From the NCBI GenBank assembly GCA_022575985.1, contig JAKSXM010000007.1:16866501-16930500 (forward strand): a DNA stretch of 64,000 nt, written 5' to 3'. A model generated the notes under the pieces. That model was given only the letters and a program-made list of their open reading frames with translations, was not told the origin of the DNA and did no database searches. Shown here in pieces: positions 48,328-60,448 of the stretch. The translations under genes were made by a program, and so were the position numbers. Position 1 is the first letter of the stretch; the number at the start of each line of letters is the position of its first letter. The DNA is from Anagrus nilaparvatae (Eukaryota; Arthropoda; Insecta; Hymenoptera; Mymaridae).

Positions 48328-48395
48328 TGTGCGCCAGGTGTGCGCCACGAGTGCGCCACGGGTGCGCCAAGTGTGCGCCAAGTGTGCGCCAAAAA
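48328..48395 (+). repeat. GTGCGCCA tandem array
   Basis: About five to six 10-12-bp units containing GTGCGCCA, an extreme GC island in AT-rich DNA. The right arm of the element (about 49970-50025) has a shorter inverted version, so array length has changed since insertion. Confidence 0.75.
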
Positions 48396-49058
48396 AATGG
48401 CGCACTCCTAAGAAAATTTGGACTACTGAGGCTGGGAGTGCTTGAAAGCTAATAAATAATTGATTACAACCTATATTTGACCTTACAAGAGATTTAGATT
48501 TTGAAAAATGATTATACTTGTCAATTAAAACTATACATTCGAATCATATATATGTATATATACCTACCTAACTTCAATAGCTTATACCTATTTATTTTAA
48601 ACAACTTTATTATAAAAAAAAATTTATCTTATATGCAATTAAAAAAGTTATTATAAACAATAATTTGGAGTCACTGTAATAAGGCATGTAAATATCAAAG
48701 TGCGCGCGCTTAGTTCACTTTCTTCATTCATGGCGGCTTTTTTGTATCGCAGGATGTTAAAAAATTATGAAATACAATTCATAAGCTATTTTTAAGAATA
48801 TAAAACATTGAAAATGGAAAATATTTAATATTTAAATTTTAGAGTTCAACCGTACAATATATATTTTTATAAGAATTTATATATGTATATATTATATACA
48901 TATATATGAGTATATTCTGTCCAGAATCAAAAAATTTATTTATTTTAAATTTATTACTATATCTTTTACATGGAGAAGGGACTGCTTATTATTTATAAAA
49001 TATTGAAATATTTATTAATTATTTATTTTAACTTTATTAAAAATATATAGTAGATATA

Positions 49059-49750
49059 TCTCTATATATTATAAAGTTATAACCGCTGTCGCCGCTGCCG
49101 CCGCTGTCGAATGACACCTTTGGGCCATCTGACACTTTTGGGCCACGCAATATGGTACTTTTGGGCCAATATGACACTTTTGGGCCACGCAATATGGTAC
49201 TTTTGGGCCAATATGACACTTTTGGGCCACGCAATATGGTACTTTTGGGCCATTCTGACACTTTTGGTCCACTCTGACACTTTTGGGCCACTCTGATACT
49301 TTTGGGCCACTCTGACACTTTTGGGCCATTCTGGCACTTTTGCGCCAATCTGATACTTTTGTGCCAATATGGTACTATTGGGCAAAACCGGACATTGTGT
49401 GTGTAAGTAAACTTTATGGGGTATAATAAAATTTTCCATTTTCTTAGTTATTGACAATTTTGGGCTAATTTGACACTTTCGGGCCAATAAGATACTACTG
49501 GGCGAAACCAGCCCTTGTGGGTCTAAGTGATTTTATTTTTTTTTATTTTTAAGCCGATAAATCAATTAATTATAAACCTATTAACGAATTTTAAAATAAA
49601 AGAAAAACAATATAATCAATATTTTTAATTGAAAGTAATTATTAAAATTGTATTTAAAATTTTACATTTTTTGTTCTCATGACTAACCCACTTTTTCAAT
49701 CACTCAACGGGGGTTGGCGCGCGAAGCGCGCAGGGGGTGGAGCCCCCTAG
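49059..49750 (+). mobile_element. Short non-autonomous Helitron, about 692 bp, nested
   Basis: The 5' end is TCTCTATATATTATAAAG, preceded by A (49058). The 3' end has hairpins (GCGCGC-GAA-GCGCGC and AGGGGG-TGG-AGCCCCCT) and finishes CTAG, followed by T (49751). TC...hairpin-CTAG inserted between A and T is the canonical Helitron structure. It has no Rep/helicase and contains a minisatellite (49115-49385). It lies inside the 48280-50069 element. Confidence 0.75.
49115..49385 (+). repeat. Minisatellite of 16-21-bp units inside the Helitron
   Basis: Units of the form ACACTTTTGGGCCA plus a short variable link are repeated about 14 times. A higher-order 42-bp unit (alternating links CGCAATATGGT and ATATG) is repeated three times at about 49130-49250. 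Long frames on both strands across this region (for example 49037-49487) are artefacts of the repeat period. Confidence 0.85.
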
Positions 49751-50069
49751 TATATATATATATATATTATGTTATATACCCTTGTCTTTAATTTTAATTT
49801 TACTTCGTAAAAATTTGTCGCTAAAATTGATTATAATGTATAGTTTTAATTGACAAGTATACTCATTTTGCAAAATCTAAATCTCTTGTAAGTTCAAATA
49901 TAGGTTGTAATCAATTATTTATTAGCTTTCAAGCACTCTCAGCCTCAGTAGTCCAAATTTTCTTAGAAGTGCGCCATTTTTTTGGCGCACTAGTGGCGCA
50001 CACCTGGCGCACATTTGGTGTGCGCTGAGTGGACCGCCCCTTGGATATTGTACAATATCTCTATGATTG

Positions 50070-50939
50070 CGTCAATATATCAACGGTAACATTATTTTCT
50101 TAGTGCAAGACATTTTTATTACAAATTGTTTCAGGTGCATCTTGAAGCTTAAAATAATTTTTTTAAATGAAATGAAAATTACATTATAAAATGAAAATCT
50201 TCATTCTTTGGATTATTTTACTTTTTGAAAACCTGAATTCCTATAAAATTTTGATTTTCATACGAAGAATTTATTTTATTTCAAAAGTTTAATACGGCTA
50301 TTACTAATTTTGAAAACCTAGATCTATGGTTACCAATAAAAAAATGAATTTTAAAAATTGATTTCATATAATTTTTTGGTTTTAGTTTTGATTCACTACC
50401 GGAAATAAAAGGGTATATTAAAAAAAAAATAATAAAATACTAAAAATAGTGAAACCCCTCAAGCAAAATTAAATTTATGAATACTTAAAAAACAAAAAAT
50501 TATATTTGTTATTGTTTTTTAAATAAAATTACTTTGATTTCAGTTAATTAAACGAATATAAAAAAATTAAAAAAAAGAAAAATTTAATTTAATTTTTATT
50601 TAACTACTTTTTTAATTACACAGATCGTTAAAAAAATACAGAAAATGTCTTTTTACTTGAAAAATTTCATTTATTTAAATAAAAATATACATACAAATTT
50701 AAATTGGCGTCATAATAAAAATAATAACAAACAAACAAAAAAAGTGTTTCTTTGAAATATTCAATTGCATTAAATAAAAAAATTTTTTTTTTTTCACTAT
50801 CACGATCAAAAATAATAAAAGTTTAATTTCTTTATGAACGAACAGTATCGCACTCCCACTTTCAAAAAAAGGATGTGTCATATACATTTAAAAAAAAGGC
50901 CGACAGTACAGTATAAACTTTGATCACGAATATTAATAT
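50070..50939. other. AT-rich stretch, no gene recognised
   Basis: Many A/T runs. The frame at 50699-50887 on the minus strand has no protein-like features. Confidence 0.45.
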
Positions 50940-51068
50940 TTAATTGTTTTTTAGATCATGGTAAAATGTCACAATGCTTTTTTTTGTATCAATTATTTGT
51001 TCATTCTCATATGCACACAGAACAAAAGCAAATAAAATAAAAATAATATAGGCAATTGTTAATTTCAT
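50940..51068 (-). CDS. Possible short secreted peptide (42 aa) or first exon
   Basis: From the ATG at 51068 the minus strand encodes 42 residues. The first 19 form a good signal-peptide-like segment ('MKLTIAYIIFILFAFVLCA'), followed by a hydrophilic tail without cysteines and a TAA at 50940. It could be a tiny secreted peptide or the first exon of a longer gene. In such AT-rich DNA a chance hydrophobic stretch is also plausible. No downstream exon was identified. Confidence 0.25.
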   Translation of the reverse strand: MKLTIAYIIFILFAFVLCAYENEQIIDTKKSIVTFYHDLKNN

Positions 51069-51956
51069 GACTACAAACGCTTTGTTTATACAAAGGATTC
51101 TTGTTATTCTCTCATCTCCTGTTCTATTCCTATGTGTCAACTGTATCGCAATTTGCTGCATAGAAGATCGAAGTAACAAAAAAAAAATAAAATAAACAAA
51201 TCATGTGCATTATAGTCTAAATCGAAGAGGCTGAACTGCAGTAATTTAGCCAAAAATTTTGTACATTCAAGTTCTCTCGGTTCGTCTATTCCGCCTTTTT
51301 TTAGTTTAATAATAAATGCTTAAAAAAATTCCTGGCATTTTCATTATTTATCGAGCAATAACCCTTTTTTTTGCTTATTCAAATTCAATTAGTTCCATTA
51401 TATTCTCGTAATATCGTGAACACTAAAATATATATAAAAGTCAAATATTAAAGTTTGATTTAAAAATTTACTGAGTATAAATTTAACTTATTAAAATATT
51501 GGTTTTTTTAATTGTGTATAACTTCTCTAACATTTACTTAATTAAAAAGATAAAATTATAATATTGCATTTCTATTCTTTATTTCTATTTTTATTCAATA
51601 TATTTAAGGTAAAAGTTTGTAGATTTAATTAAAATTAAATCAATATATTAAAATAATGATAATTTTTTTTTAATATATTATATTTACTTTTATGTACACT
51701 GAAAGAAATTTTATGTGCTAAAGAATTGTATGATTTTAAATTTATTTATCGTCGTATTGAAAATGTACCAATTGAAATGTGGAGAGGGGAGATTGAAACT
51801 ACCCAATACCCACAATTTAGAGTTTTTCTAAACTGAAAGATTTTTTTGGTCGCCAGTCAGGATTTTTCGGAGGTATTTCTGAGATTTTTTGAGAACCTTA
51901 AATCAGAAAAAAAGGCCTTTTTAAGGATATTTTCGGAAAATTTACAATAAAAGCTA
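51069..51956. other. AT-rich stretch, no gene recognised
   Basis: Near 51700-51730 'TACACTGAAAGAAATTTTAT' resembles a MITE end. Around 51790-51900 the blocks 'TTTTTTTGGTCGCCAGTCAG' resemble modules of the neighbouring foldback family. No gene. Confidence 0.45.
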
Positions 51957-52510
51957 CACTGAAAAAAAACTCCGGTTGCCACTACCGGAATTCCGATTTC
52001 TGAAATCTGTAGCCAGCATGAGAAAAACTACTATAGGTTTTTTGGGTCACTGAATCCGAATTTGGGGTCCAAATCAGCTGGGAATCAAGAAACAAAAACT
52101 ACCCGTTTTGAAGGGTTTTTTTTGCAATATTCTTTAATCACAGCTAAAATGGTCAAACAAACGCCATTTTTCAAGACTTTTTAACAAATTGTTGCGTTTT
52201 TTTGATAAGGTGACAAATTTGGAATCCTGAAGCTAATTTTAGGGGGTAATAACTACCCCCGAAATAAAAAAAATGACAGAAAACATGATGTACGTTTATT
52301 TTCTTTACTTTATTTTTTACGTGTTTGACCATTTAAGCTGTGGTTACAGAATATTGCAAAATATCCTTAAAAACTGGTAGTTTTTATTTATTTAAGGGTT
52401 TTCCCCTGATTTTCAGCCTCTTCAGCGTTCCGAAAAACCTACGGTAGTCCTTTTCTAATACTGGTTACAGATTTCAGGCCAATTAGCCGCATTGTGACTA
52501 GAGTATGGAT
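51957..52510. mobile_element. Foldback element related to 33298-34510
   Basis: The left part starts CACTGAAAAAAAACTCC after TA. CTGAAATCTGTAGCCAG near 52000 pairs with CTGGTTACAGATTTCAG near 52464-52481. The pairing continues through 'TATAGGTTTTTTGGGTCACT' on the left and its imperfect complement on the right, 'AATATTCTTTAATCACAGCT' and 'TGGTCAAACA'. The centre has GGGGGTAATAACTACCCCC (52241-52259). The 'GGTTTTTTGGGTCACTGAA' module is shared with 33367-33385. The right border (GACTAGAGTAT near 52497-52507) resembles the end of that element. No coding capacity. Confidence 0.65.
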
Positions 52511-54308
52511 TGAAATGTAACGTTCCAAATGCAGTGGTCTTTTTTTATAAAAACAAATTCATTTTGCATTAATTTCTATAAATTTTGAAAAACTGACTTT
52601 AACTTTGTACTATAAGTTTCAAGAAAACTTATGATAAAAAATTCAAAATAAAAAAACAAAATTTTTAAACAAAAATAATTCTTTTTAGATTTTAATATTT
52701 TTGATAAAATATTTGTCATATACAATTTTTATTTTTTGTTGGGATTGCTGACTAAATAGATAAAACTTGTTTGGAATATAAATTTTTAAATTTAGATTCC
52801 ATACATGGAAATTATTTTTTCTTTTTTTACTTACAAATATCACTATACAGACGTGTCTTTGCCAAGAAGAAAACTGTAAGAAGTAAACAGTTTAGTAAAA
52901 AAAAAAAGAGAATTAAAACAAAAATTTCTTTATTTGTTGGAAATACAATAAATGAGATTTTCAATGAATAAAAATAAAATGTGAGACAATTGATTCATCT
53001 TTTTATCAAAAACATTATATATAAATAATCAATTTTAATTAAATTAAATTTTGTAATAATTAAATTAAACACATAAAAATTAAATATTTATTTAAGACGT
53101 TTAAAAAAAAGTAGTTAAAAAAATCTACTTAATATTAATTATTTAAGAAAAGTTAAAAATAAAGTCTTTATTTAAATTAACAGGTATATGTCAGCAAGTA
53201 AAAAAGGTAAGTAAAGGTTATAAATTAATTAAAAATTTAAAATAAAAAAAATTATCTCAGCTATAAGTGATGAAATTCATAATTAAATAAGAAAGAAAAT
53301 AATAAAAAAATTAGAATTTTAAAACTTATAAATGACTGATTCAGTGCACGTTCAGGCAAAATATTAAAAAGGTTCATTTTATTAATTAACAGATTCGTTT
53401 TGGCAGGTCACATGACCTCATTTAAAATACATGGGACCATGGGCCCATTTTTTCCATTTTTTAATTTCGCAAATTTGTTAAATGTCAAAGTAATTCTAAA
53501 TTTATTTCATAAATAATTTATGAAAAATAAAAAATTAAATTTTTCTTTCAAAGCACAACATTTTATAAATTGTAATATATTATAAATTAAAATTTCAAGA
53601 CTAATATTTGAAGTACTATATTTCAGGTAAAGGGTCTTTAAAATAATCGATTCCTAATAAAGGCCCACTCTTTCTTTGTGATTCCATATTTCAACCGTAT
53701 CTAGTACCTATAAACTGTAAGCATTTCTAACGTTTTAAGACTTCCAAAAGCTGAAAAACTGTTTTCTAAAAAAAGTGACTGTTCAAAAAACCGTAGTTCC
53801 AATACCTTATGGAAGCGTGTATTTGTGTATTTGCAAAACAATTTTTTATTTAAAATAGAGTAGTAAATATAATAGGAAAAATTCTACGTTAACTAAAAAT
53901 TAGAAGCAATCTTAAATTTACATTATTGATTGACTTTTCATGCTAATAATTGTTAAATTACTTTAAGATTAAAGATTCTTAAGTATTTGTTGGTTATACA
54001 TAAAACTTTCCTTTAAAACAAAATTAGCAATTAATAATAAGAAATTCTGCTTATAACATATACCTTTTACAAATTTAATATATTAATATTTTAATTTAAT
54101 AATAGATTTATATATAATCCATTATGAAAATTATATTTTATAAAAGCTTGTTATAATGAACCTTTTGGAATATTTTACGTATATAATCTTGAAATATAGA
54201 CAAAAAGTTTTGATACAACTAATACCTAAGTATATTACCTAAATAAATTAACATATCGTACGCAGTACATAAAGAAATGATTATTTGCAATAAATCACGA
54301 TGATGAAT
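52511..54308. other. AT-rich stretch, no gene recognised
   Basis: Nothing coding is supported (the frame at 52771-52971 is lysine-rich noise). At 53405-53418 there is AGGTCACATGACCT, two inverted AGGTCA half-sites two bases apart, like a nuclear-receptor response element; a single such site proves nothing. Confidence 0.45.
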
Positions 54309-56454
54309 AATTATAGAGCGAAGCTCTACCTTAATGGATGCAAAAATCGACACCTTTCGGACACGATATAGCCAAAACGATCAAACGGAATGCTTTCATT
54401 TTTTAAAACTGAGTTTATTTTATCGAGTTAATGACACCTATTGTTTTTGGGCCCAACCTGCTATTTCTAAAGGCATGTTTATTCTTGTACTTTTGCTTCA
54501 TACAGGTGAAAAACCTTCTAAATGTTATCCGCGCGATAAATTTCATAGCTTTTGCATAAACTTTGCATCAGTGAAATATCATAAAAATGCATAGATGAAA
54601 TCGTGCCTTATAAGTTTGTCAGGTCAAAAAACGGAAAAGTTTCTAAATTCTCCAATTCGTGGAGTTATTTGGTCCCTAGGTCATTCCGATGCCTCTAAAT
54701 GCTTATATTGCCTTGGTGTGTTTAGGGACGTAAGTTCGAGAAAGTTTATCCTCAAGATCTGAGGACCTACTCGATGAATCAAAAATCCCTAAGACCAAAT
54801 TTTTTTAAATCAGATCTAGTTTCAAGTGATTTCATCAAGTCCTTGCAGAGAAATCTCCAAAAAACTGATTTCACATATTTAAAAAAATTATGAATTTAAT
54901 ACATCTAAAATGAGGTTAATGATCTAAAATAACTAGAAAATAACTAAATTAATTGAAATTTATTTTTTAGGCACGATCACCCTACGTATGCAATACATAG
55001 ATGATTAGGCACTATGATCTATGTATGCTATTCATAAATGAAATCGTGCCTTAAAAGTTCATCAGGTTAATAAACGAAAAAGTCTTCAAATTCTTCAATT
55101 TATGGAGGTATTTGGTCCCAAGGTCATTCCGATGCCTCTACATGCTTTTATTGCCTTGGTGTATAATAATAAATAATAGTTTTCAATTTATGAGGGCGTG
55201 GATCCCATCAACGTTATTAAAGAGAAAATACTCAATAAATATGTGATCGTGCCTGAAATAAAAAAGCCTTAGCTTTTTTATAATTCTTTACGATTTTTAT
55301 TATTTATTAATTAATCCAAATTTTATTCAATTAAACATTTAACGCCCAAGAGCCTATCTACGAGTTCTAAATTAATTTTAAATAATTATTCTCAGAATTT
55401 GATTTCAAACTTTCTATAAAATTAACCGGAAAATCATTATTTAGGGTAAAAGTTGGATACTAAAATATGGATACTAATATATTCTAAGTCCCTCAACTCA
55501 AATTATTAGAAGTCTCTAAACCCAGAATATTTTAAGTCCCTAAACTTGAATTTTTCTAAGCCTCTCAAAGTAAATTATTCAAAGTCCCTAAATATAAAAT
55601 ATTTTAAGTTCCTAACCCCACATGATTTTCGACATTTGACCCCACTTGATTTTCAGATTCACAGGTTACCCCTCCTTAGAAACATGTTCAATGTTAAAAC
55701 TACGATTTTTGCAGCAAATTGAAAAATTGATCATTTTGGAACAAAAATGGGCATTCAATTAACTGACTGTAAAGAAGAGAATTTAATATAAAAAATTAGA
55801 AAGGTAATAATGTTTTGCAAACAAATAATTCTAAAGGACAAATAAAGAATTTTTAGAAAAAAGCTTTTAGAAAATTGTTGAGACCTATAAAACCCATTTT
55901 TGTCTAAAATTGCAATTTTTGAGATAATTTAAAAATTAATCATTTCGGGACAAAAATGACCATTTGGTTAAATTGCTATAACATTGAGAAAAATTGCGGT
56001 ATCCAAGGCTTGAAAAATGACTTTAATACCGAAAAATTGTGAGAAACAAGAAGTGTTTTTGTTAACTAACTAACTAAAAAGCAATATTACCAAAAAACTA
56101 CATTTAAAAGCCTTGTGCACAGTATTCTTGTACCTAGAAGGCCCGTTGGAATAAACGGAGGTTATCGGAGGTTTTTTTCAATTATTAATGAAAGTAATTT
56201 GTAATTTGGTTTCCTAAAGTTAGTGGTCTCTTGTTAGCGAAAGCAAAGTAAAGACTCCGAAAAATCTGCCCTCTTATTGCATCTTTGTTAACTTTTTGCA
56301 TAAGGGAACTTAAGCAAAATTTTTTCTTGCAAAATCTTTGTTATTACATGATCTTCCGGTGCTGGACATGGTATTTTTAAAGTCATATGACAAAATTAAA
56401 TTCATAGGTTGGTATGAATGGGACCTCCGTACGTTGCGTTCACATATACTACGA

Positions 56455-56540
56455 TATAATGTAATATAATATAATGTAATGTAATAAAATATAAAATATA
56501 ATATATAATATAATATAATAAATAATAAAATATAATATAA
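56455..56540 (+). repeat. AT microsatellite (TAATATAA-like)
   Basis: About 85 bp of imperfect TAATATAATG/TAATATAA units, present only in copy 2 of the Helitron-like element at a deletion point relative to copy 1. A minus-strand frame running through it is a low-complexity artefact. Confidence 0.8.
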
Positions 56541-56928
56541 TGCCGGGCAGGGGTGGGTAAAAAAGTGATGTTTTAGGGGGGGGGGGGGTAAATACAGGGC
56601 GATCCAGAGCGGATTGCATTGTTTGTTTATTAGTTAACCAATCGCAGCTAAGATTACAAGCATCAACAACTAGCGATGCACCTAATAAAATAAAATTCAC
56701 GTCCCACCCGGGATCACCGTGCATTGACGTTTTAGGGGGGGAGGGGTTGAAATATTAACGACGTTTTTAGGGGGGAGGGGTATGAAATGGACTTAGAATA
56801 TTTCCGATTAAGGGACTTAGAATAATTTAAAGTGGGAGTAAGCACAAGAACTTAGAATACTTTAGGTTTATGGACTTAGGATAATTTATATTTTGGGATT
56901 TATTGTAATTTCGATCTTAGGACTTATA

Positions 56929-58241
56929 GGCAGGCAGCCCATACGAGTCAGGGTGACTTATTTGAAACCAATCGGACGGCTTCAAATGCACTATTTGCCA
57001 ACGAGATATCGAAATTCTAGACTTTTGGCCAAGGCTCCATTGTACGAACGGAAAACCTGCTGGTTTCGGAAAGTCACCTGGGTGACCCTCTTGAAACCAG
57101 GCTAAACTTTAATACTTTATTCTACAAAGCTTTCTGAAGCATTGTCCAGAGGGGAGGTACACCGCCCCAAAAATTTGGGTCACCCAGGTGACCAAATTGA
57201 AACCAGGCTAGATTTTAATACTCGAATCTCGTCATCATCAAAGACCTACAGCTAAAGCGATATTACGGAGAAGCTGTCCTGGGCCTCGTAATACGGCCGT
57301 ATTTTAAGTCACCTGGGTGACTCTCTTGAAACCAGACTAAACTTTTACACATTACTTTACAAAGCTATTTGATAAAGTACCATAAGTTTAGCCTATGCCC
57401 CATTGTCCTGAGGGGGGATACAGCCCCCCAAAATTTGAGTCACCCAGGTGACTCAAATGAAACCAGGCCAAATTTTATATACATTTTCTTTTTACCATAA
57501 TAAACATATATTTAAAATATGGCCTTTGCCAACCTGTCCAAAGGGGTGATCTTGACGGTATATGGGGGAGTTTGCGGGCCAAAATACCGTCCAGTTCACC
57601 CCTTTGGACAGGTTGGCAAAGGCCATATTTTAAATATATATTTATTATGGTGAAAAGAAAACGTATGTAAAATTTGGCCTGGTTTCATTTGGGTCACCTA
57701 GGTGACTTAAACTTTGGGGGCTGTATCCCCCCTCAGGACAATGGGGCATAGGATAAACTTTTGGTACTTTATCAAATAGCTTTGTAAAGTAATGTGTAAA
57801 AGTTTAGCCTGGTTTCAAGAGAGTCATCCAGGTGACTTAAAATACGGCCGTATTACGAGGCTCAGGACAGCTTCTCCGTAATATCGCTTTAGCTGTAGGT
57901 CTTTGATGATAACGAGATTCGAGTATTAAAATCTAGCCTGGTTTCAATTTGGTCACCTGGGTGACCCAAATTTTTGGGGCGGTGTACCTCCCCTCTGGAC
58001 AATGGAGCATAGGCTAAACTTTGGGTATATTATCAGAAAGCTTTGTAGAATAAAGTATTAAAGTTTAGCCTGGTTTCAAGAGGGTCACCCAGGTGACTTT
58101 CCGAAACCAGCAGGTTTTCCGTTCGTACAATGGAGCCTTGGCCAAAAGCCTAGAATTTCGCTATCTCGGTGGCAAATAGTGCATTTGAAGCCGTCCGATT
58201 GGTTTCAAATAAGTCACCCTGACTCGTATGAGCTGCCTGCC
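56929..58241. mobile_element. 1.3-kb near-perfect foldback with GTCACC/GGTGAC palindromes
   Basis: GGCAGGCAGCCCATACGAGTC (two blocks) at 56929 is mirrored by GACTCGTATGAGCTGCCTGCC ending 58241. Arms of about 630-640 bp pair almost perfectly around a short loop near 57561-57584. Each arm carries about five units, roughly 110-130 bp apart, each with GTCACCTGGGTGAC or its reverse followed or preceded by GAAACCAGGCTAAA. The insertion point is exact: the copy without it (31945-31960) runs straight through, and ATA flanks both sides, so a 3-bp duplication is likely. It is far less AT-rich than its surroundings. No protein is encoded; a short frame at 56893-57105 is chance. Confidence 0.85.
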
Positions 58242-59152
58242 ATAATTATGGAATATACGTTAAAACGTTATAAGTGAACATGATTCATGATCGCTGGTTG
58301 TGTGAAAACACAAATCAGTTATAAGTTTTTTTCATTTTTTGTTAAGTTCAGGGATAGTTTTATCCATTTTTGCCCCCGTATAGGAGTCAGTAAATTAAAT
58401 AAAAGTTAAAATAGGATAAAACTTTTTCAAATGCAAGATTAAAAGAAAAATAAAGAAAAAAACTCACATTGTATTTTTCCGATTTTATCTTACCCTGGAG
58501 ATATTTTTCAACACCAATAGTTAGCTCTAATATTCCTTTATCTATACAGAATAAAAGAATAAATTCAATATTTAGTTAATTACTCTTAAAATGTGGCACT
58601 ATTAATTTGATCATTAGTTCCAAAATATTGTGAAAAAACTCATAAGATGGAATATTTCTGCTGTATTTTCCTATTTTCTAACCCAGTAGGACCCCAAATT
58701 CGGATTCAGCGACAAAACCTACAGAAGACTTTTTCTTTCTCTGGTTGACGAATTCCGAAACCGTTACACCACATTCTGACTTGTGTATAATATTATTTTG
58801 CTAATTATGTTAATTGAGGGGTATTAGAGTTCAGAGTAACTTTTTTGTTGTTGGTGAATTATAGAAAAAGGACGTAATAACAAAGTTCCGCCAACAAAAG
58901 TTTGGTTGAAATCTTTTCAGCAAACAAATAATAAGGTTTCAAAATAAGGGGCGGATTTTTCGTGTACTTTTTGGCCAATACTTAAAAATTTTAACTATGC
59001 TTAACATTTTTTTACGTCTTACTTAAACATTATTATTGAACTCAATCTAATCAAAGCTTTTAAAATCACTAAATTAAAAAATTACTGAAACTCTTTTCTT
59101 GCTTTTTTCTAACATGATCAGCTTCGCTCTACCCGTCTTTGACGGTATCTAG

Positions 59153-60448
59153 TATTTATGAATAAACAAAAAATTATTTTTATTTTTTTGCTTGATCTTT
59201 ATTAAACCTTCGCCTTTTTGCAATATTTTTTTATCTTTAAAAAATCCTTAAAATGCTTGCTCATGATCAGGTAGTTAATTTATTGATGAAATCTAAGATG
59301 TTGGATTTATTTCGAAAGGCTTTTAGAAAATACAAAACCTACCTAAGTTTCAGGTTAGATTTTTTACTACTTTTTATCTTTTCAAAGGCCTTTGATATTG
59401 TCTCATCTTTAAGGCTGCCCAAATAACTGCATGTTCACCTGAAAGTTCATTTAAATATCTACAGTAAATTTAGGCTTTTATACGCCGATACCTTCAGATG
59501 CATAATCTTAAGCAAGACATCGATCTTCTATCTTCTATCTTCTATCCAGTTCTGTCAAAAAAGTGGTCTGAGATTCATTACTTAACTTGCAGACTAAAAA
59601 TATGCAGCTATTATTTTTAATAGCTCTCATAATATCATTTTAAAGAACATAAGACCTAATATAGTTGCAAATAATCACAGCGTCATACTTTCATGGTAAC
59701 CTCAAATCTTACAAGTCAGTAAAAAATTTACCAACACTAATATCAAAAACTTAGTACTGGAACATTAAACAATTTAATTGTATGGTATAGCTGAAACTGA
59801 AATTTATGCAGTTTCTTGTTAAACCCTATATTTGATTATAAAAATTTTTTCACATTTTAATTTATTTCAATTTTTTCTAACCCTTGTTTTAACCCTTTTT
59901 TATTTATTAAAGTATGCCTTAAAAGAACTATTATTTTTTTCTTTTACAGAAACTTGAATACCCATTGTAAATATTAAAATAAATCGCATCATTTATTAAA
60001 ATATACACAACTACTACGTTATATTTTCATTTACATTGAATATCAATAAAATATACATTATTACTACAAATAGGTATTCCAATACATAAATTTATAAAAT
60101 TTTAAATAATAATTAAAATAAGATATTTTTATCCGTATTTTATACATGTTAAAATTTTAAATTAATGAAAAATATATGTATAAGCGAATAAATAATAATT
60201 AATTTATTGAAAAATATTTGTAAAATATGTATCAATAAATACTATTTTGCATAAATAATACATGAATTATTTTCTATTTGTTCATGTAAAATTAACACCT
60301 ATTTCAATGTTTAATTACATTTAAAGCCAATTTGAAGAAATTTGAATGAGAACAGAAAATATTTTTTGCTCACGTTTGGATCATGATTGTTGGAGAAATG
60401 TCTTTGATTTGTATTTTCGTAATAATTTCAGTAGCATTTAAATTTCTC
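59153..60448. other. AT-rich stretch, no gene recognised
   Basis: A faint protein-like reading exists around 59240-59470, but frames are broken and I cannot name a family. A 'CTTCTATC' triplet repeat lies near 59521-59545. Confidence 0.4.

Larger units (their letters stand above)
48280..50069. mobile_element. TIR element with GTGCGCCA arrays, 1.79 kb
   Basis: CAATCATAGAGATATTGT (48280) and its complement (ending 50069) delimit about 260-bp inverted arms. The arms include GGGGCGGTCCACTCAGCGCA, short tandem GTGCGCCAA/C repeats (about five to six in the left arm, 48328-48395; fewer in the right) and TTGGACTACTGAGGCTG. CGT flanks both ends and may be a short target duplication. The interior is largely another insertion, the Helitron at 49059-49750. 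No coding capacity. Confidence 0.75.
54309..59152 (+). mobile_element. Helitron-like element, copy 2 (4.84 kb, with nested insertion)
   Basis: Same ends as the 29010-32868 copy (5' AATTATAGAGCGAAGC; 3' hairpin CCGTC-TTT-GACGG then TATCTAG), and closely similar over most of its length. Differences: a roughly 1.3-kb foldback inserted at 56929-58241; about 180 bp near 56020-56215 that is missing from copy 1; loss here of the segment corresponding to 31210-31535, replaced by a TAATATAA microsatellite (56455-56540); and extra 'AGGCACGATCACCCTACGTA' repeats at 54967-55020. No Rep/helicase frame. Flanks differ from copy 1, confirming the borders. Confidence 0.65.

Noticed and set aside
49037..49487. 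Several overlapping frames of 60-136 codons on both strands
   Set aside because: They follow the period of the GGGCCA minisatellite; the translations are simple repeats in every frame.
53405..53418. AGGTCACATGACCT, an inverted AGGTCA pair like a hormone response element
   Set aside because: A single 14-bp site with no gene nearby; expected by chance at this scale.
56893..57105. 70-codon frame with ordinary-looking composition
   Set aside because: It crosses the exact insertion border of the 56929 foldback, so it cannot be an inherited gene.
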